Source of the DNA: an uncultured Eubacteriales bacterium | GTDB taxonomy: Bacteria > Bacillota > Clostridia > Oscillospirales > CAG-272 | Reading direction: 5' to 3' | Assembly: GCA_900554225.1 (NCBI GenBank) | Contig: USGH01000155.1 | Span: forward strand, 1 to 6,520 | DNA length: 6,520 bases | Shown: piece by piece, positions 6,123 through 6,520 of the stretch | Position numbering within the stretch: the stretch's first letter is position 1 | Layout: every line of letters begins with the position of its first letter | Notes under the pieces: model-generated | The model's input: only the letters and a program-made list of their open reading frames with translations | What the model was told of the DNA's origin: nothing | Databases searched by the model: none | Position numbers and translations under genes: made by a program

Positions 6123-6154
6123 AGGCACATGACGGCGCGTTGTGTGCCTTTTTT
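6123..6154 (+). terminator. Intrinsic terminator of the nrdDG operon
   Basis: AGGCACATGACG (6123-6134) pairs with CGTTGTGTGCCT (6138-6149) through 12 bp, including two G-U pairs, around a GCG loop. A run of six T (6149-6154) follows. This is a textbook rho-independent terminator and marks the end of the nrdDG transcript. Confidence 0.92.
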
Positions 6155-6159
6155 CTGTA

Positions 6160-6173
6160 TATTGCATATTGCA
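6160..6173. repeat. 7-bp tandem repeat TATTGCA x2
   Basis: TATTGCA occurs twice head to tail, between the nrdG terminator and the next promoter, about 70 bases upstream of that gene's predicted start. It may be a regulator site, or chance in an AT-rich stretch. Confidence 0.5.
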
Positions 6174-6206
6174 CATGCGCGCTGTACAGTATTTCCTGCG
6201 AGCCAC

Positions 6207-6235
6207 TTGCGTCCGGCACGGATTTGTGCTATAAT
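6207..6235 (+). promoter_or_regulatory. Sigma-A promoter of the glycoside-hydrolase-like gene
   Basis: TTGCGT (6207-6212), a 17-base spacer and TATAAT (6230-6235), with TGC just upstream making an extended -10. The predicted start is near 6242, giving a 26-base leader. Over 30 bases it matches the promoter at 546-574 (opposite strand) at 24 positions. Confidence 0.82.
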
Positions 6236-6267
6236 ACAGCCAAACCCAAGCTAAGGAGTACCAAATC

Positions 6268-6520
6268 ATGACACAAGAATTCCATTCCGGCACCGGACGG
6301 TTCCTATGGCTGGATCCGGCAGTATATCCAGAAATGCAGGAGACCTCGTTTGAGGAGAGCGATTCAGGCAGCTATTGCGTCGCGGCGTTTGCCCATACCG
6401 TATCCCTCTCCGGCAAGGTGCGCTCCGTCACGTTCGATGTCACCGGAGCCGCGCAGTATTTTCTCTGGTGCAACGATCGCTTTGTCGGACTTGGCCCCGC
6501 GTCTGCCGGCGGCGATTTTC
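6268..6520 (+). CDS. Probable alpha-L-rhamnosidase-like glycoside hydrolase, N-terminal 84 residues (partial, runs off right edge)
   Basis: The ATG at 6268 has AAGGAG (6253-6258) nine bases upstream and lies 26 bases after a strong predicted transcription start. The visible protein begins MTQEFHSGTGRFLWLDPAVYPE and has no signal peptide, suggesting a cytoplasmic enzyme. Residues 45-84 alternate as beta strands (VRSVTFDVTGAAQYFLWCND, then RFVGLGPASAGGDF). This resembles the pattern 'Y-x-L-x-x-N-G/D-x-x-V-G-x-G-P' in the N-terminal carbohydrate-binding-like beta-sandwich of GH78-type alpha-L-rhamnosidases and related large glycoside hydrolases. No catalytic residue falls inside the window, so enzyme class and substrate are unproven; another glycosidase with the same N-terminal domain is possible. 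Confidence 0.55.
   Translation, partial: MTQEFHSGTGRFLWLDPAVYPEMQETSFEESDSGSYCVAAFAHTVSLSGKVRSVTFDVTGAAQYFLWCNDRFVGLGPASAGGDF

Noticed and set aside
5434..6123. A 229-codon plus-strand frame overlapping the nrdD end and nrdG
   Set aside because: nrdG in the other frame has complete radical-SAM motifs; this frame is Arg- and Gly-rich shadow sequence.
3353..6130. A 925-codon open frame on the minus strand across nrdD and nrdG
   Set aside because: It is phase-locked codon-for-codon opposite two certain genes, its product is low-complexity in character (rich in Arg, Leu, His, Asp, Val) with no recognisable domain, and it has no ribosome binding site. It is explained by absence of TTA, CTA and TCA in nrdDG.

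Overview
The window reads as chromosomal DNA of a strictly anaerobic, moderately GC-rich Gram-positive bacterium, probably a gut-type member of the Clostridia (Oscillospiraceae/Lachnospiraceae-like). This is inferred from the class III (oxygen-sensitive) ribonucleotide reductase pair nrdDG, a Crp/Fnr regulator whose C-terminal half looks like the common clostridial type, purine-rich Shine-Dalgarno sequences (AAGGAG, GGAGG) and sigma-A promoters carrying an extended -10 of the form TGTGCTATAAT. No taxonomic marker is present, so the assignment is tentative.

Layout. Bases 1-462 (minus) hold the first 154 codons of a Gfo/Idh/MocA-family NAD(P)-dependent oxidoreductase that runs off the left edge. 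It has its own promoter (546-574) and a leader hairpin. Bases 660-3160 (minus) are a probable two-gene operon: a Crp/Fnr-type regulator (2525-3160), then a complete 602-residue ABC exporter with fused membrane and ATPase domains (660-2468). A perfect 8-bp stem-loop lies in the 56-bp gap between them. Bases 3161-3394 are a divergent control region: back-to-back promoters, a TTTGC-N4-GCAAA inverted repeat at the shared -35 zone, a strong candidate NrdR box and a perfect 13-bp tandem repeat. Bases 3395-6115 (plus) are nrdD and nrdG, 6 bp apart, ending in a clear intrinsic terminator at 6123-6154. From 6207 a new promoter drives the 5' end of a gene (6268 to the right edge) resembling the N-terminal beta-sandwich region of alpha-L-rhamnosidase-like glycoside hydrolases.

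How the parts fit. nrdD reduces ribonucleoside triphosphates to deoxyribonucleotides using a glycyl radical that nrdG installs; the NrdR box suggests repression by the dNTP-sensing repressor NrdR. The regulator-exporter pair is probably a self-contained response unit with autoregulation at the shared promoter region, which could also affect nrdDG. The outer two genes look like carbohydrate metabolism and have closely similar promoters (24 of 30 positions).

Most of the window is ordinary. I see no new defence, mobile or RNA system, no tRNA or rRNA, no CRISPR array and no insertion sequence. The points that deserve a second look are all in the non-coding DNA, mainly the 234-bp divergent region.
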